NCBI RefSeq assembly: GCF_013364195.1
Contig: NZ_CP054918.1
Span: 558,001-622,000, forward strand
Source: Streptomyces sp. NA04227
GTDB taxonomy: Bacteria > Actinomycetota > Actinomycetes > Streptomycetales > Streptomycetaceae
Direction of reading: 5' to 3'
Length of the DNA: 64,000 bases
This document shows, one piece after another, positions 51,508 to 60,283 of this stretch. Numbering within the stretch: the stretch's first letter is position 1; every line of letters starts with the position of its first letter. A program made the translations under genes and the position numbers. A model generated the notes under the pieces. It was not told the DNA's origin and did no database searches. It saw only the letters and a program-made list of their open reading frames with translations.

Positions 51508-52848
51508 TCACTCGTAGCGCCGCCCAGGCGCCGGACCCACCGCGTCGGCCACCGCGTCGGCGAGGGGTTCGATGTCCTCGGTCCCGATCGGGGAGAGGGT
51601 GATGCGGATCCCGGGCGGGGTGCCGATACGGAAGCGGGCGCCGGGGGCCACCGCCCAGCCCGCGTGCAGCAGGCGGGCCACCGCGCCGGTCTCGTCCGGG
51701 ACCGGCACCCAGACGTTCATGCCGCTCACACCGTGGGCGGCCAGGCCCCGTTCGGCGAGGGCTGCGAGCAGGGCGTTGCGGCGGGCGCCGTAGGCGGCGG
51801 CCACCCGCTGCGGGGCCACCGCCTCGTCGTCCCACAGCCGGACGACGGCGCGCTGGAGGATACGGCTCACCCAGCCGGGCCCCAGCGCCTGCCTGCCCTG
51901 CACCCGGTCCATGGTGAGCCGGTCGCCGGTCAGGACGGCGAGCCGCAGGTCGGGGCCGTACGCCTTGGAGGTGGAGCGGATCAGGGCCCAGTGGCGGACG
52001 GAACCGGCCAGCGGATGCAGCGGCAGGTCGACGATGCCGTGCCCGTGGTCGTCCTCCACGAGAAGCACCGAGGGGTGGCCCGCCAGGACCTCGCGCAGCC
52101 GCGCCGCGCGCTCGGCACCGATCGCCGCCCCGGTCGGGTTCTGCGCCCGGTCGGTCACGATCAGCGCCCGGACTCCGGCGCGCAGGGCCCGCTCGACGGA
52201 GTCGGGCTGCGGCCCCTCGTCGTCCACGGTGACCGGCACCTGGCGCAGCCCGAGCGCCGGAACCAGATCGAGCAGGCTGCCCCAGCCGGGGTCCTCCACC
52301 GCCACCGCGTCACCCGGTCTGAGGTGTGCCTGGAGCACTCGTTCGACGGCGTCGAGGCATCCGGACAGCACCGCGACCGGGCCGTCGGGTACCCCCTCGG
52401 CGGCGAAGAACTCCTGGGTGCGCGCGGCGAGTTCGGGCTCCACGGCCGGGGCGCCGTACAGCACGGGCGTACGGTCCCCGCGCCGGGCCGCGGCGGCCAG
52501 TGCCGGGCCGAGTTCGGGCAGCAAGGCGGGGTCGGGGTTGCCCATGGACAGATCGCGCACGCCCGCCGGGACCTGGACGCGCAGACTCTCGCGTGCGGCG
52601 GTCGCCGGTTTCGGCCGCACGCGGGTACCGCGGCGTCCGGCCGTCTCCACCAGACCGCGCTCGCGCAGGGTCCGGTAGGCGGCCGCCACCGTATTGGGAT
52701 TCACCCCGAGCTGCGCCGCCAACTCCCGGATCGGCGGCAGGAGTTGACCGGGCTGCAACGCACCCGAGGCCACCGCCTCCTCCACGCTGCGGGAAATGTC
52801 CTGGGCACCGCCACCACGGATCGGATACTCTCCTAGCACAAAGACCAC
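51508..52848 (-). CDS. MocR-family regulator (GntR HTH fused to aminotransferase)
   Basis: A 446-residue PLP-dependent MocR/PdxR-type regulator. GALQPGQLLPPIRELAAQLG and NPNTVAAAYRTLRERGLVET form the GntR HTH (about 28-75). The rest is an aminotransferase fold; RAQNPTGAAIG is the PLP-phosphate region and STSKAYGPDLRLA contains the PLP lysine. It is divergent from a flavin/pyridoxamine-oxidase-like gene with an inverted repeat between. PdxR proteins regulate PLP synthesis; this one is probably a relative. GTG 52848 is likely leaderless (no RBS). Confidence 0.9.
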   Translation of the reverse strand: MVFVLGEYPIRGGGAQDISRSVEEAVASGALQPGQLLPPIRELAAQLGVNPNTVAAAYRTLRERGLVETAGRRGTRVRPKPATAARESLRVQVPAGVRDLSMGNPDPALLPELGPALAAAARRGDRTPVLYGAPAVEPELAARTQEFFAAEGVPDGPVAVLSGCLDAVERVLQAHLRPGDAVAVEDPGWGSLLDLVPALGLRQVPVTVDDEGPQPDSVERALRAGVRALIVTDRAQNPTGAAIGAERAARLREVLAGHPSVLLVEDDHGHGIVDLPLHPLAGSVRHWALIRSTSKAYGPDLRLAVLTGDRLTMDRVQGRQALGPGWVSRILQRAVVRLWDDEAVAPQRVAAAYGARRNALLAALAERGLAAHGVSGMNVWVPVPDETGAVARLLHAGWAVAPGARFRIGTPPGIRITLSPIGTEDIEPLADAVADAVGPAPGRRYE

Positions 52849-52850
52849 TA

Positions 52851-52862
52851 TGCACTAGTGCA
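52851..52862. promoter_or_regulatory. 12-bp palindrome between MocR and the flavin-binding protein gene
   Basis: TGCACTAGTGCA is fully palindromic and lies next to a CACTA direct repeat (CACTATG then CACTAGTG, 52846-52860). MocR operators often combine direct and inverted repeats near their own promoter. It abuts the MocR start codon. Confidence 0.6.
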
Positions 52863-52958
52863 ATCAATCCCGCAATGGGGCGGGCGGCCGCACCCGTGCA
52901 TCGCTCCACACCCCGCAGCACCGACCCACGCACCGACGCACACGAGGGAGTCCGCGAC

Positions 52959-53633
52959 ATGCCGGACCAGACCGCCTACCCCCAGACCCCGCGCACCATC
53001 CCGACCCGCTCACGCGACCGCGCCCACTACGACCGCGAGTCGGTGCACGCGATACTCGACGGCGCGTACCTGTGCCATCTGGGATTCGTGCGCGACGGGG
53101 CGCCCGTGGTGCTGCCGACCCTGTACGCCCGCGTCGGCGAGCGGCTCTACGTGCACGGTTCGACCGGCTCCCGCCCGCTGCGCGCCGCCGCCACCGCCCC
53201 GGACGACAGCGGCATCGACGTCTGCCTGACCGTGACGCACGTCGACGGTCTCGTGCTGGCCCGCTCGGCGTTCCACCACTCCCTCAACTACCGCTCCGTA
53301 CTGGTGCACGGGCGCGCCGTGGACGTCCGGGACGAGGACGAGCGGCGCATCGCCCTCGACGCCATCGTCGACCAGGTGGTCCCCGGCCGCAGCGCCGACT
53401 CCCGCCCCGCCAACGCCAAGGAACTGGCCGCCACCGCCGTCATCGCGCTCGACCTCCGCGAGGTCTCCGCCAAGGTCCGCACGGGCGGACCCAACGACGA
53501 GCCGGAGGACCTCGCACTCCCCTACTGGACCGGCGTGGTGCCGGTGCAGCAGCGGTACGGAACGCCCGAGCCCGCCGAGGACCTCGCGGAGGGGATCGCG
53601 GTGCCGGAGTACGTGAGCCGTCTGGTGGGGTGA
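52959..53633 (+). CDS. pyridoxamine 5'-phosphate oxidase-like flavin-binding protein
   Basis: A 224-residue split-barrel protein of the PNPOx/NimA-like group. ESVHAILDGAYLCHLGFVRD and GERLYVHGSTGSRPLRAAAT bind FMN or F420; LDLREVSAKVRTGGPNDEPE completes the barrel. GAGGGAG (52944-52950) is 8 bases from ATG 52959. It is divergent from a MocR regulator, which probably controls it. It may act in PLP salvage or in nitro/flavin reduction. Confidence 0.88.
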   Translation: MPDQTAYPQTPRTIPTRSRDRAHYDRESVHAILDGAYLCHLGFVRDGAPVVLPTLYARVGERLYVHGSTGSRPLRAAATAPDDSGIDVCLTVTHVDGLVLARSAFHHSLNYRSVLVHGRAVDVRDEDERRIALDAIVDQVVPGRSADSRPANAKELAATAVIALDLREVSAKVRTGGPNDEPEDLALPYWTGVVPVQQRYGTPEPAEDLAEGIAVPEYVSRLVG

Positions 53634-53682
53634 GGCGTCACCCTCCCCCGGCCTGTTCGAGCGTCGCCTGCTCGGGTCGGCG

Positions 53683-54726
53683 CTACTCGACCGACCCGGC
53701 CTGCTCGACCCGCTGCCCCTCCTCGTCCCGCTGCCCCTGTCCGACTCCCTCGGGCCGGGGCAGCGAGCCGGTCACCGGTTCCGGCGCCGCCTTCACGGGC
53801 GTCGCCGACTGGGCGATGAAGGCACCGGCCAGTACCGCGAGACCGCCCACGACCTGGGGCGCCGACAGGTGTTCGCCGAGCAGGATCCAGGCGAACACGG
53901 TGGCCACCACGGCCTCCAGGCAGGCCACCACTCCGGCCACCTGGGGGCTCAGGCTGCGCACCGCGAGGACGCCGGTGCCGTAGGCCGCGACCGTCGCGAC
54001 GAGGACGACCCAGGACAGCAGCAGCGGCGCCGCGACCTCGGTGCCGTCCATCTCCGCGGTGCCCGCGAGCACCGAGAAGTCCATGGTCCAGGGCCGGGTG
54101 AGGGCGGTGAGCACAATGGCGCCGACGAGCAGTCCGTAGGCGATCACACCGAGCGGATCGGGGCGCGCGTCGCCGTCGGCCGAGCCCTGGTCGGACAGGA
54201 CGAAGTAGCCGACCTGGCAGCAGGCGGCGCCCAGCGCGAGCAGCAGGCCGAACGCGTCGAAGCCGAGCCCGGACCACACCTCGACCACACAGGCCAGACC
54301 GCCCACGGCGAGGATCACACCGACCGCCGCGGCCCTGCTCACCGGGCGGCGCTGGACGAACCGCACCCAGCCGAGCAGCAGCGCGGGCCCCAAGTACTCG
54401 ACGAGCAGGGCCACTCCCACCGGAATCCGGGAGATCGCCGCGAAGTAGCAGGCCTGTACACCCGCGACGGCAAGCAGTCCGAAGCCGAGGAGCAGCGCGG
54501 GGCGGGTACGCACCAGCGACCGGTGCCGCCAGACCAGCGGCAGCATCACCAGGGCGGCCCCGGCCACCCGCAGCCACACCACGTGCAGCGGGTCGAGCCC
54601 CGCCTCGATCAGCGGTTTGGCCGCGACCCCGGAACCTCCGAAGGCGCATGCCGAAACCAGCGCGAGGGCAAGCCCCGGCCCTCTTCCCTGTGTTGTCCCA
54701 CCGGATGTCGTACGCACCCGCCACAT
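53683..54726 (-). CDS. EamA-family transporter (RhtA-like)
   Basis: A 347-residue DMT transporter with ten helices. LALALVSACAFGGSGVAAKP starts the first EamA repeat and ACLEAVVATVFAWILLGEHL is the conserved second-repeat motif. The C-terminal tail is Gln/Glu-rich. The start is uncertain: ATG 54726, ATG 54744 and GTG 54753 are all in frame, and none has a strong RBS. It converges with the PNPOx-like gene and lies 62-90 bp after the kinase 1 stop on the same strand. Confidence 0.87.
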   Translation of the reverse strand: MWRVRTTSGGTTQGRGPGLALALVSACAFGGSGVAAKPLIEAGLDPLHVVWLRVAGAALVMLPLVWRHRSLVRTRPALLLGFGLLAVAGVQACYFAAISRIPVGVALLVEYLGPALLLGWVRFVQRRPVSRAAAVGVILAVGGLACVVEVWSGLGFDAFGLLLALGAACCQVGYFVLSDQGSADGDARPDPLGVIAYGLLVGAIVLTALTRPWTMDFSVLAGTAEMDGTEVAAPLLLSWVVLVATVAAYGTGVLAVRSLSPQVAGVVACLEAVVATVFAWILLGEHLSAPQVVGGLAVLAGAFIAQSATPVKAAPEPVTGSLPRPEGVGQGQRDEEGQRVEQAGSVE

Positions 54727-54815
54727 GATGACAGGACTCGTCATGAGCGTCACGCCCGATGCCCCTGTCTCACCAGGTGGATGTGGTCACGCCCGGAGCG
54801 CCACCGGCCCGTCGC

Positions 54816-57164
54816 TCACTGTCGGCGCACCTGCTCGTACCGCCCGAGGAAACGGAACGCGCCTGCCCGGGCCTCGTAGAGGAAACTGGTGTTCTTCCAG
54901 GTGAGAAGGCGGGTTTGCGGATCAAAACCCAGTGTCTTGGCCACGCCTTCGTAGCGCTGTCCGAGCAGGGCACCGGACAGCACGCCCGGGGTGACGGGGT
55001 CCCGCCGGTGCAGGGTGGCGAGGGTGTGGGCGAGCAGGCCCACGGCGTCGTACGCCTCCGCCGCCCAGGGGGCCGGGGGCGAGCCGAAGCGTTCCCGGTG
55101 GGCGGCGGCGAAGCGTGCCGCGGGACCGGACGTCGCGGCGGTGGTGTCCGTGCGGGCGCAGCCGAAGACCCAGCCGTCGGCGGACTTTCGCGCGTCGTGC
55201 ACAAAGGCCGGACCCATCGCCTGCTCGATGCCGACCCGGGCCCCCGCGAAGCGCGCCGAGGACAGCAGTCGTGCGACCCGGGCGGCACGGCGGGGCGAGG
55301 TACCGGCATAGACGACCGCACCGGGGCGGGTGGCCAGGGCCGCGGACACCGCGGCGGTGAAGTCGTCCCGGTCCGCGTCGACCGGATGGACCGAGGTGGT
55401 GCCCTCGTTCGGCGGGTTCTCGGTGAGATCGCGCACGAGGTCCTGCGCCACCGACCCGCCCGCGCGGTCGTGCACGACGGCGGTACGGCTCACCGACCGT
55501 ACGGACGTCAGGTAGTACAACAGCGGCACGGCCTGCATCAGTTGGGTCGCGCGGGTCACGTACAGGGTGTGCTTCGCGGTGGGTGACATGGCGCCGCCGT
55601 CGTAGGAGGCCAGGACGATGGCGGATCCGGCGGCCGTGTACGCCGGTTCGGCGGCGGTCAGGGTGACTTCGGAGGTCGGTCCGATCACGGCGGACACCGG
55701 CGTCGGCCCGGAGAGCAGGGTCCGCGCGGCGGCCCGTGCGCCCTCCGCCCGCCCCTGGTCGTCGGCGACGCGCAGCGCGACCCGGAAGGGCGCGTCGGTG
55801 CGGGAGTTGTGGGCGTCGACGGCGAGCAGAGCACCGCGACGGGTCGCCTCTCCCACGCCTTTGAGCGGTCCGGTCAGGTCCGTCTGCAGGCCGATGCGAT
55901 ACAGCACACGGTCGTCGCCACCCGCGGAGGAACGACGTCCGAGGGCCAGGGCGGCCGCCGCACCCGTGGCGGCGAGCGCCGCGCCGCCCGCGAGCAGGAA
56001 GCGGCGGCGCGAACGGCTGGGCGGCCGGGTTCCCGCCTCTTCCTGCGGGACGGTCGCAGGCTCCGCGCCGCCGGACCCGGGGTGCGCGGGTTCGGCGCGC
56101 TCCGGCGGATCGAGGGCACGGGCGGCGCGGTCGGCGACCAGACGCAGTACGGCCGGTGGGAGCCAGTGGTCGGCGTCCTCGGGCGCCGGACGTACGCCGG
56201 AACCGGGACCCGAGGCGGGTGGCTCCCCGGCGCTCCGGTGAGCGCCGGTGCGGCCGCCGTCCGCGACACCTTCGCCGCCCGCCCCCGTCCCGTCGGTCAC
56301 CGGCGCCTGCCGACCCCAGGTCCCCGACTCTCTCGGATCCACCGGCGCGTGCGGCGCGGCGAGTGCGGCGGCGACAGCCCCTGCGGTCGGCCGGTCGGTC
56401 GCCTCACGGGACAGACAGCGGGCGATCAACTCCCGTGCTGTGGACGGCAGGTGACGGAGATCCCCGAGGTCGGGCGCCTCGTGGAGCGTGCGGTACAGGA
56501 CGGCCAGGGCGTCCCCGCCGCCGAACGGCGGGCGGCTAGTCGCCGCGTACACGAGGACGCAGCCCAGGGAAAACAGATCGCTCGGCGGTCCGACCTGCCC
56601 TCCGTACATCCTGGTCTGCTCCGGTGACAGGTAACCCGGGGTGCCGATGATGGTGTCCGCCGAAGTCAGCGCCGTCGCGCCGGTGCTGTGCGCGATACCG
56701 AAGTCGATCAGGCGCGGGCCCTCGCGGGTCAGCAGCAGATTGCCCGGCTTCACGTCCCGGTGCACCAGGCCGGTGGCGTGCACCTCGGCCAGGGCCTCGG
56801 CGAGGCGGGCGCCGAGGGCGAGCACCGAGGCCGCCGGGAGCGGGCCGCAGGCGGCGACCGCTTCCGCGAGCGAGGGTCCGGCCACGAAGTCCGTGGTCAG
56901 CCAGGGTTCCCGGGCGTCGGCGTCGGAGGCGCGGACCGGCACCGTCCAGCGTCCGGTCAGGCGCCCGGCGAGGGCCGCCTCCCGGCGGAACCGGGCCCGG
57001 AACGCGGGGTCGGCGGCGTGCTCGGCCCGGACCACCTTGAGGGCCACCAACTCGCCGAGGGCAGTGCGGGCCAGGTAGACCACACCCATGCCACCGGCGC
57101 CGAGCCGGGCCAGGAGCCGGTGCCCGCCGATCTCGGCAGGGTCCTCCGTTCGCAGTGCGCGCAT
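54816..57164 (-). CDS. Ser/Thr protein kinase with fused periplasmic-binding sensor (kinase 1)
   Basis: A 782-residue membrane kinase. Residues about 14-270 are a Hanks-type kinase: glycine loop LGAGGMGVVY (21-30), Lys43 in LVALKVV, HRDVKPGN (135-142) and DFG (154-156). A Pro/Gly-rich linker (about 275-385) leads to one transmembrane segment (RRRFLLAGGAALAATGAAAA, about 387-409). Residues about 418-782 form a type I periplasmic binding domain (Peripla_BP_6 type): IGLQTDLTGPLKGVGEATRR, AVIGPTSEVTLTAAEP, PWAAEAYDAVGLLAHTLA. It is the last gene of the operon and follows kinase 2 by 9 bp. Confidence 0.92.
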   Translation of the reverse strand: MRALRTEDPAEIGGHRLLARLGAGGMGVVYLARTALGELVALKVVRAEHAADPAFRARFRREAALAGRLTGRWTVPVRASDADAREPWLTTDFVAGPSLAEAVAACGPLPAASVLALGARLAEALAEVHATGLVHRDVKPGNLLLTREGPRLIDFGIAHSTGATALTSADTIIGTPGYLSPEQTRMYGGQVGPPSDLFSLGCVLVYAATSRPPFGGGDALAVLYRTLHEAPDLGDLRHLPSTARELIARCLSREATDRPTAGAVAAALAAPHAPVDPRESGTWGRQAPVTDGTGAGGEGVADGGRTGAHRSAGEPPASGPGSGVRPAPEDADHWLPPAVLRLVADRAARALDPPERAEPAHPGSGGAEPATVPQEEAGTRPPSRSRRRFLLAGGAALAATGAAAALALGRRSSAGGDDRVLYRIGLQTDLTGPLKGVGEATRRGALLAVDAHNSRTDAPFRVALRVADDQGRAEGARAAARTLLSGPTPVSAVIGPTSEVTLTAAEPAYTAAGSAIVLASYDGGAMSPTAKHTLYVTRATQLMQAVPLLYYLTSVRSVSRTAVVHDRAGGSVAQDLVRDLTENPPNEGTTSVHPVDADRDDFTAAVSAALATRPGAVVYAGTSPRRAARVARLLSSARFAGARVGIEQAMGPAFVHDARKSADGWVFGCARTDTTAATSGPAARFAAAHRERFGSPPAPWAAEAYDAVGLLAHTLATLHRRDPVTPGVLSGALLGQRYEGVAKTLGFDPQTRLLTWKNTSFLYEARAGAFRFLGRYEQVRRQ

Positions 57165-57173
57165 GGCCGGGCC

Positions 57174-59309
57174 TCAGGCTCCCTTCAGTTCGAGCGGACC
57201 CGCATAGCGGAAGCGGCCGTCGCGCACCTGATAGCGGTGGACGTTCTCGGCCTTGAGCCACCGCTGTTCGGAGAAGGCGTACGTGCCGGCGATCCCCTTG
57301 AACTCCGCCTTGCCCAGCGCGGTGGTGAGCGCGGCCCGGTCCGGGCCTTCGGCCCCCGCACCGGCGAGCGCGGTGATCCGGTCGATGACCAGGCGCACCG
57401 CGTCGTAGGCCTCGACGGCCCAGGGGCCGGGCGCCACCCGGTAGCGACTCCGGTGGGCAGCCGCGAAGTCCCGTGCTGCCGGGGCGTTCGGGTCGGAGTA
57501 GGACACCACGGTCTGCCAGCCCTCCGCGGCGGCGCCCGCCGCGTCGAGGAACGCGTCCGTCGCCGATCCCGGGTCCAGGAAGCGTGGCCCGTCGAAGCGT
57601 CTGTCCCTCAGGAACCGGGCCACCTCGGCCGCGCGTGGTGCGGTGCCGGAGTAGTAGAGGCTGTCGACCTTCCGGGCCAGCAGGTCCCGCAGGACGGGCG
57701 AGGCGTCGGCGACCGAGGCGGGCACCACACGATAGGCCAGTTCGAGCCGGGCCCCGCGCGCCGGGTGCTGCATCATCTGCGCGGGCTCCCAGCCGGTGAT
57801 GCGGCCTGCCCGGTCGACCACGGCTCCCAGGTGCCGGGCTCGTTGCGTCTCCAGCGCCGACGCCACGCCGTACACGGTGTACGAGTTCATCGGCGCGGCC
57901 CGGAAGTAGTGCTGCGGCTGCCGGACGAGTGCCGTGGACATGGCCCCGATCGACAGCTCCGAGACCGTGACCAGCGGCAGCCCCGCGTCCTCGTACAGGT
58001 CGACCACCGGCGCGGTCGCACTGCCGGTCGGGCCGAGCACCGCCAGCACCTCGCGCGCGTCCGCGAGTCGGCGGGCGGCCGCGCGTGCCCCGGTCAGCTC
58101 GCCGTGGTCGTCCTCGACCCGCAGTTCGAGCGGAAACGGCTTGTCGGGGCGGCTGTTGTACTGCGCCACCGCCAGCCTCGCCGCGCGTTCCTGGCTGCGG
58201 CCGACCGCTTTCGTGGGACCCGAGAGGTCGGCCTGCACACCCAGTGCCCGGACCCGCCGCCCTGACCCGGTGCCCTCGTCGCCGGGCCACAGCAGCGCCG
58301 TGGCGGTACCCGCGCCCGCCGCGAGCATCGCTCCGCCCGTCGCCCACCACAGGACACGGCGCCGCCCGGGCCTGGCGGGAGCCGGGGCCGGGCCGACGAG
58401 TTCGGTGTCCTCCACCCCGGGCAGCGCGAGGAGGTGCGCCGCGCGGTCGGCGATCATCCGCACCACGGGGTCGGGCAGCCACTCGGCGCCGGAGGTGACC
58501 GAGTCCTCCACCAGGGCCCCGGCCGCTTCCCCGGCCGACGGACGCGCGGCGGGGTCCTTGGCCAGGCAGCGGCCGAGGAAGGCACGCAGCGCGGGGTCGG
58601 TGATGCCGTCGAGGTCCGGAGCATCGTGGACGGTCCGGTACAGGAGGGATCCACTGTCACCGTGTCCGAACGGCGGCCGTCCGGTGGCGACATAGGCGAG
58701 CACGCAGCCGAGGGAGAACATGTCGCTCGCCGGGTCCACCCGTTGCCCGCGGGCCTGTTCGGGCGAGAGGAAGCCGGGTGAGCCGACGACGAGGCCGGTC
58801 GCGGTCAGTCCTGTCTCCTCGCCGTCGGCACGCCGGGCGATGCCGAAGTCGATGATCCGCGGCCCGTCGAGGGCAAGCAGGACGTTGCCGGGCTTCACGT
58901 CACGGTGCACAAGTCCCGCCGCGTGCACGGAAGCCAGCGCCCCGGCGAGCGCCGTACCGAGGATCCGCACCGCACGCGCGGGGAAGGCACCGCAGGTGGC
59001 GACCGCCTCGGCGAGCGAGGGCCCGGGCACGAACGCCGAGGCCAGCCACGGCGCGGGCGCGTCCGGGTCGGCGCCGAGGACCCGGGCCACCCAGGGGCTC
59101 CGCACACCTCGGGCGGCGGCCACCTCGCGCGCGAACCGGGCCCGGAACTCCGGCTGTTCGGCGAACTCCGGCTGGATCACCTTGACCGCGGCCAGGTCAC
59201 CCTCCGGCGTACGCGCCAGGTACACCACTCCCATACCGCCGGCGCCGAGCCGGCCGAGCAGCCGGTGTCCGCCCAGCCGCGACGGATCCGAAGCGAGCAG
59301 CCGCTCCAT
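57174..59309 (-). CDS. Ser/Thr protein kinase with fused periplasmic-binding sensor (kinase 2)
   Basis: A 711-residue paralogue of kinase 1. Kinase motifs: LGAGGMGVVY (21-30), Lys43 in AAVKVI, HRDVKPGN (135-142), DFG (154-156). The linker is shorter than in kinase 1 (about 300-318), then a transmembrane helix at about 320-341 (VLWWATGGAMLAAGAGTATA). The extracytoplasmic domain (about 353-711) starts ALGVQADLSGPTKAVGRSQE and ends with GIAGTYAFSEQRWLKAENVH, a branched-chain amino-acid-binding-protein fold. ATG 59309 shares one base with the upstream lipoprotein stop (TGATG), so translation is coupled. Confidence 0.92.
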   Translation of the reverse strand: MERLLASDPSRLGGHRLLGRLGAGGMGVVYLARTPEGDLAAVKVIQPEFAEQPEFRARFAREVAAARGVRSPWVARVLGADPDAPAPWLASAFVPGPSLAEAVATCGAFPARAVRILGTALAGALASVHAAGLVHRDVKPGNVLLALDGPRIIDFGIARRADGEETGLTATGLVVGSPGFLSPEQARGQRVDPASDMFSLGCVLAYVATGRPPFGHGDSGSLLYRTVHDAPDLDGITDPALRAFLGRCLAKDPAARPSAGEAAGALVEDSVTSGAEWLPDPVVRMIADRAAHLLALPGVEDTELVGPAPAPARPGRRRVLWWATGGAMLAAGAGTATALLWPGDEGTGSGRRVRALGVQADLSGPTKAVGRSQERAARLAVAQYNSRPDKPFPLELRVEDDHGELTGARAAARRLADAREVLAVLGPTGSATAPVVDLYEDAGLPLVTVSELSIGAMSTALVRQPQHYFRAAPMNSYTVYGVASALETQRARHLGAVVDRAGRITGWEPAQMMQHPARGARLELAYRVVPASVADASPVLRDLLARKVDSLYYSGTAPRAAEVARFLRDRRFDGPRFLDPGSATDAFLDAAGAAAEGWQTVVSYSDPNAPAARDFAAAHRSRYRVAPGPWAVEAYDAVRLVIDRITALAGAGAEGPDRAALTTALGKAEFKGIAGTYAFSEQRWLKAENVHRYQVRDGRFRYAGPLELKGA

Positions 59310-60283
59310 CACAGCACCGCCTTCGACGTGGCACCCTGCTCGGCCGCGCGCCCGCCGGAGGGGCCGGGCGCGCCGCGACCGGCCGCCCGGTTGCCGCCTG
59401 CCTCTTCCCGCTCCGTGCCGGTTCCGCTCTTGCCTTCGACCGGCCGCCCGATCTCCGACTCCGCGCGCCCCAGCATGCGCGGCACCGGGCCCGTCGCCGC
59501 CTGCATCAGCTCCATGGAGGTCCAGCCCTTGCCCGCGCACGCGGACACCGACACCACCACCGGCCCGAAGGTGGCCTGCTGCCACATGTACGGGTACGGC
59601 CCGCCCTCGGTGGCACTGGTGCAGAAGCCGACCTCGACCAGCGAGTCCTCGGCGTAGTTGTTGCCGCTCTCGCCCCAGGCCGAGGCGCTGGACAGCAGCC
59701 CGGACAGCTTCTCGCCCTTGCGCAGCGTCTGTTCGGAGCAGCCGAGGGCCTCCTCCAGCATCCCGGCCTGTTCCCAGGCCGCGTCGCTCACCTCGGGATG
59801 CACGGTGACCGTCGCGGTCATGCGCACCGGGCCCTTGCCCCCGGCGGCGGGGATAACGAAGTGGCGGGTCAGGCTGGCGAGTACACGGGGCGGCAGCGCT
59901 TCCCTCCGCCACACGCAGTTGTCACCGAGCACCGACCAGGTCGCCGGGTCGCTCTCGTAGGGCTCCGCGCGGACCACTTGCTGCCCGAACTGATCGGGCC
60001 CCGCGATCACCTTCCCGACGAGCGCCCGCGCGTCCGCCGCCGTACGCGGGAGTTCGGCCGGATCCGCCTCGATTGTCGGCGCGGGAGCGGGCACCGTGCC
60101 GCCCTCGCCCCCGGCGCCCGTCGGGCTCTCGGCGCCGCTCGGCTTCCCCGCGGCCGAGGGCGACTCGGAGCCGCCGCCCTGCGCCTTCCCCTGCGTCCCC
60201 TCCCCCGTACCCGTACAACCTGATGCCAGCACGGCCGCGACCCCCCACCCGCACCACCACCCCACCGCTACACGTCGTCTCAT
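59309..60283 (-). CDS. lipoprotein, first gene of the kinase operon
   Basis: A 324-residue lipoprotein. The signal peptide VAVGWWCGWGVAAVLASGC ends in the lipobox LASGC. A Gly/Ser/Pro-rich linker follows. The central secreted domain (about 80-260) has four cysteines, including DNCVWRREALPP, EALGCSEQTL, VGFCTSATEGG and SACAGKGW. The C-terminus is a charged Arg/Gly/Glu tail. No family recognised. Its position, coupled to two sensor kinases, suggests it works with their extracytoplasmic domains. Confidence 0.82.
   Translation of the reverse strand: MRRRVAVGWWCGWGVAAVLASGCTGTGEGTQGKAQGGGSESPSAAGKPSGAESPTGAGGEGGTVPAPAPTIEADPAELPRTAADARALVGKVIAGPDQFGQQVVRAEPYESDPATWSVLGDNCVWRREALPPRVLASLTRHFVIPAAGGKGPVRMTATVTVHPEVSDAAWEQAGMLEEALGCSEQTLRKGEKLSGLLSSASAWGESGNNYAEDSLVEVGFCTSATEGGPYPYMWQQATFGPVVVSVSACAGKGWTSMELMQAATGPVPRMLGRAESEIGRPVEGKSGTGTEREEAGGNRAAGRGAPGPSGGRAAEQGATSKAVL

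Noticed and set aside
53522..54724. 400-codon minus frame in the EamA gene
   Set aside because: It is an out-of-frame shadow of the EamA transporter and lacks any domain.
56536..58482. 648-codon frame across the kinase genes
   Set aside because: Rich in Arg/Gly/Ala, spans the ends of both kinases in another phase, and contains no kinase motif in order.
54816..60283. Biosynthetic gene cluster reading of the kinase region
   Set aside because: No assembly-line, tailoring or precursor-peptide genes are present; the operon is sensory.
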